Assembly (NCBI RefSeq): GCF_938028185.1
Contig: NZ_CALJAH010000019.1
Span: 1-5,247, forward strand
Direction of reading: 5' to 3'
Source: an uncultured Cardiobacterium sp.
Lineage (GTDB): Bacteria > Pseudomonadota > Gammaproteobacteria > Cardiobacteriales > Cardiobacteriaceae
Length of the DNA: 5,247 nt
The notes under the pieces are model-generated. The model had not been told where the DNA came from. It did no database searches and worked only from the letters and a program-made list of their open reading frames with translations. The position numbers were made by a program, and so were the translations under genes. This document shows, piece after piece, positions 4,717 to 5,247 of this stretch (within the stretch, counting starts at the first letter, position 1; every line of letters starts with the position of its first letter).

Positions 4717-4780
4717 GGATACCTCCAGTTTTCAGGGTTGAAAAAGGGGTATCCGCCCCCACGGGCAGATACCCCGTGGG
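4717..4780 (-). promoter_or_regulatory. Leader L7: rewritten sequence, same three-way pairing
   Basis: A (GGGGTATCTGCCC, 4763-4775) pairs with A' (GGGCGGATACCCC, 4746-4758) over 13 bp with one G-U and a GTGG loop, followed by five U. A' can instead pair through GGATACC with GGTATCC (4717-4723), directly beside the start codon, and its CC can reach the GG of the Shine-Dalgarno GGAGG. A competing 8-bp CCCACGGG/CCCGTGGG hairpin uses 4773-4780 and 4758-4765. Almost no primary sequence is shared with the other leaders, yet every helix has its counterpart. Confidence 0.72.
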
Positions 4781-4805
4781 TGATGTTTGGTGTAAAAGCG
4801 ACGAA

Positions 4806-5066
4806 CTAATCGCGGTAATAACCGGGATAGTTGCTTACCGGGTTATATTCCCGGTAAACCTTTTTGACAGCAACGGTTTCTCCCCGCGCTGCCTTGGCTT
4901 TACAAAACAGGTCGTAATCATCGTCTTCTTCAAGGTAAGCAACTTCGTCAAGGCGGGTAGAAAATCCCGATACCTTGTCAGCGATGCCGAGGCGGCGCAG
5001 TTCCGCCATTGATACTTCAACCCAACCGTGGGCAGGGCCAATGTGATAGATATAGCATGTTTGCAT
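4806..5066 (-). CDS. Unrecognised 86-aa protein, probably first gene of the right operon
   Basis: The protein begins MQTCYIYHIGPAHGWVEVSM, has a run of acidic residues at 47-51 within LEEDDDYDLF, and ends with an aromatic, tyrosine-rich tail (YREYNPVSNYPGYYRD, 71-86). No membrane or signal segment is evident. I do not recognise it. The ATG at 5066 is preceded by CAGGAG (spacing six) inside leader L8. The frame stays open further upstream, but that part overlaps hairpins and lacks a ribosome-binding site. The region upstream resembles the 5' UTR of the 100-aa gene, which suggests that this gene heads its operon. Confidence 0.82.
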   Translation of the reverse strand: MQTCYIYHIGPAHGWVEVSMAELRRLGIADKVSGFSTRLDEVAYLEEDDDYDLFCKAKAARGETVAVKKVYREYNPVSNYPGYYRD

Positions 5067-5137
5067 GATGTTCTCCTGTTGAACGAAAAAAGCAGGAGAA
5101 ACAGCAATCCCGGCGGGGGAATCGTTTCCCCTGCGGG
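5067..5137 (-). promoter_or_regulatory. Leader L8: three-segment hairpin switch before the 86-aa gene
   Basis: A (GCAGGGGAAAC, 5124-5134) pairs with A' (GTTTCTCCTGC, 5092-5102) over 11 bp with one G-U, followed by six U. An inner TCCC/GGGA hairpin lies in the loop. A' pairs with A'' (CAGGAGAACA, 5069-5078) over 10 bp with one bulge. The competing CCCGCAGGG hairpin seen in other copies is eroded here, so A:A' and A':A'' appear to be the conserved pairings. Confidence 0.72.
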
Positions 5138-5140
5138 TTT

Positions 5141-5247
5141 GAGGTGCTGCGATGCGCAGCGGATTGAAAGACGCCGACACCGTTTCCGGCCGGACGCAGG
5201 AAGATCGGCATGGCGTCCGTAATGCACCTTGAGCAAGTGCGGCTATG
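5141..5247 (-). promoter_or_regulatory. 5' UTR-like module resembling the one before the 100-aa gene
   Basis: On the minus strand this stretch shares with 1235-1380 an imperfect block. It includes CGGTGT, a (G)CTTTTTCAAT-like segment and a GCTGCGCA..GCAGC hairpin (here 5146-5160, a perfect 6-bp stem with a 3-nt loop), then AC..CAA before CCCGCAGG. At 5231 leftwards, GCACTTGCTCAAGGTGC is a partly symmetrical sequence that falls where the operator-like repeats sit in the left operon. A matching promoter would lie beyond the right edge. Confidence 0.5.

Noticed and set aside
148..5137. Integron attC sites or a gene-cassette array (single-gene units separated by palindromic repeats)
   Set aside because: The repeats always include the ribosome-binding site and end at the start codon, lack the RYYYAAC/GTTRRRY core boxes in the expected arrangement, and no integrase is present.
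148..5137. CRISPR array or ordinary dispersed repeats
   Set aside because: The units are hundreds of bases apart, separated by genes, and differ in sequence in ways that keep pairing.

Overview
This looks like an accessory operon array from a moderately GC-rich proteobacterium (probably beta- or gamma-), most likely inside an integrative conjugative element (ICE) or plasmid. Every supported gene lies on the minus strand, so transcription runs from the right end of the window to the left. The only product I recognise with confidence is an Api92/YubB-like protein (DUF1281 family), which is typical of ICEs and conjugative plasmids. The rest are small or mid-sized proteins with no family I can name. 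No transposase, integrase, tRNA, rRNA or CRISPR array is visible.

Right-hand unit (5247 to 1507, read leftwards): a 5' UTR-like module; an 86-aa protein (4806-5066); the Api92-like protein (4003-4716); and three consecutive divergent paralogues of 244, 245 and 250 aa (3175-3909, 2342-3079, 1507-2259). A textbook intrinsic terminator at 1470-1495 closes this unit. Left-hand unit: a strong sigma70-type promoter (-35 at 1441-1446, -10 at 1418-1423), two tandem operator-like repeats, a 5' UTR with GCAA-loop hairpins, a 100-aa protein (862-1164) and a 124-aa protein with a TTG start (379-753). A possible structured RNA ending in a terminator follows (217-372), and then the first 49 codons of a further gene run off the left edge (1-147).

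The most striking feature is a leader of about 55-70 nt directly in front of all eight genes. Read on the minus strand, it has three related segments. A (GCAGGGG plus a variable tail) can pair with A' (variable head plus CTCCTG). A' can instead pair with A'' (CAGGAG plus a variable tail), which is the ribosome-binding site. A:A' is followed by a U-tract in most copies, so it resembles an intrinsic terminator, whereas A':A'' would hide the Shine-Dalgarno sequence. The variable parts change together in all three segments. In the Api92 leader almost the whole sequence is rewritten while the pairings survive. This suggests a conserved RNA switch or attenuator repeated gene by gene. Whether it responds to a ligand, a protein, temperature or translation, or acts as folded single-stranded DNA during conjugation, cannot be told from the sequence.
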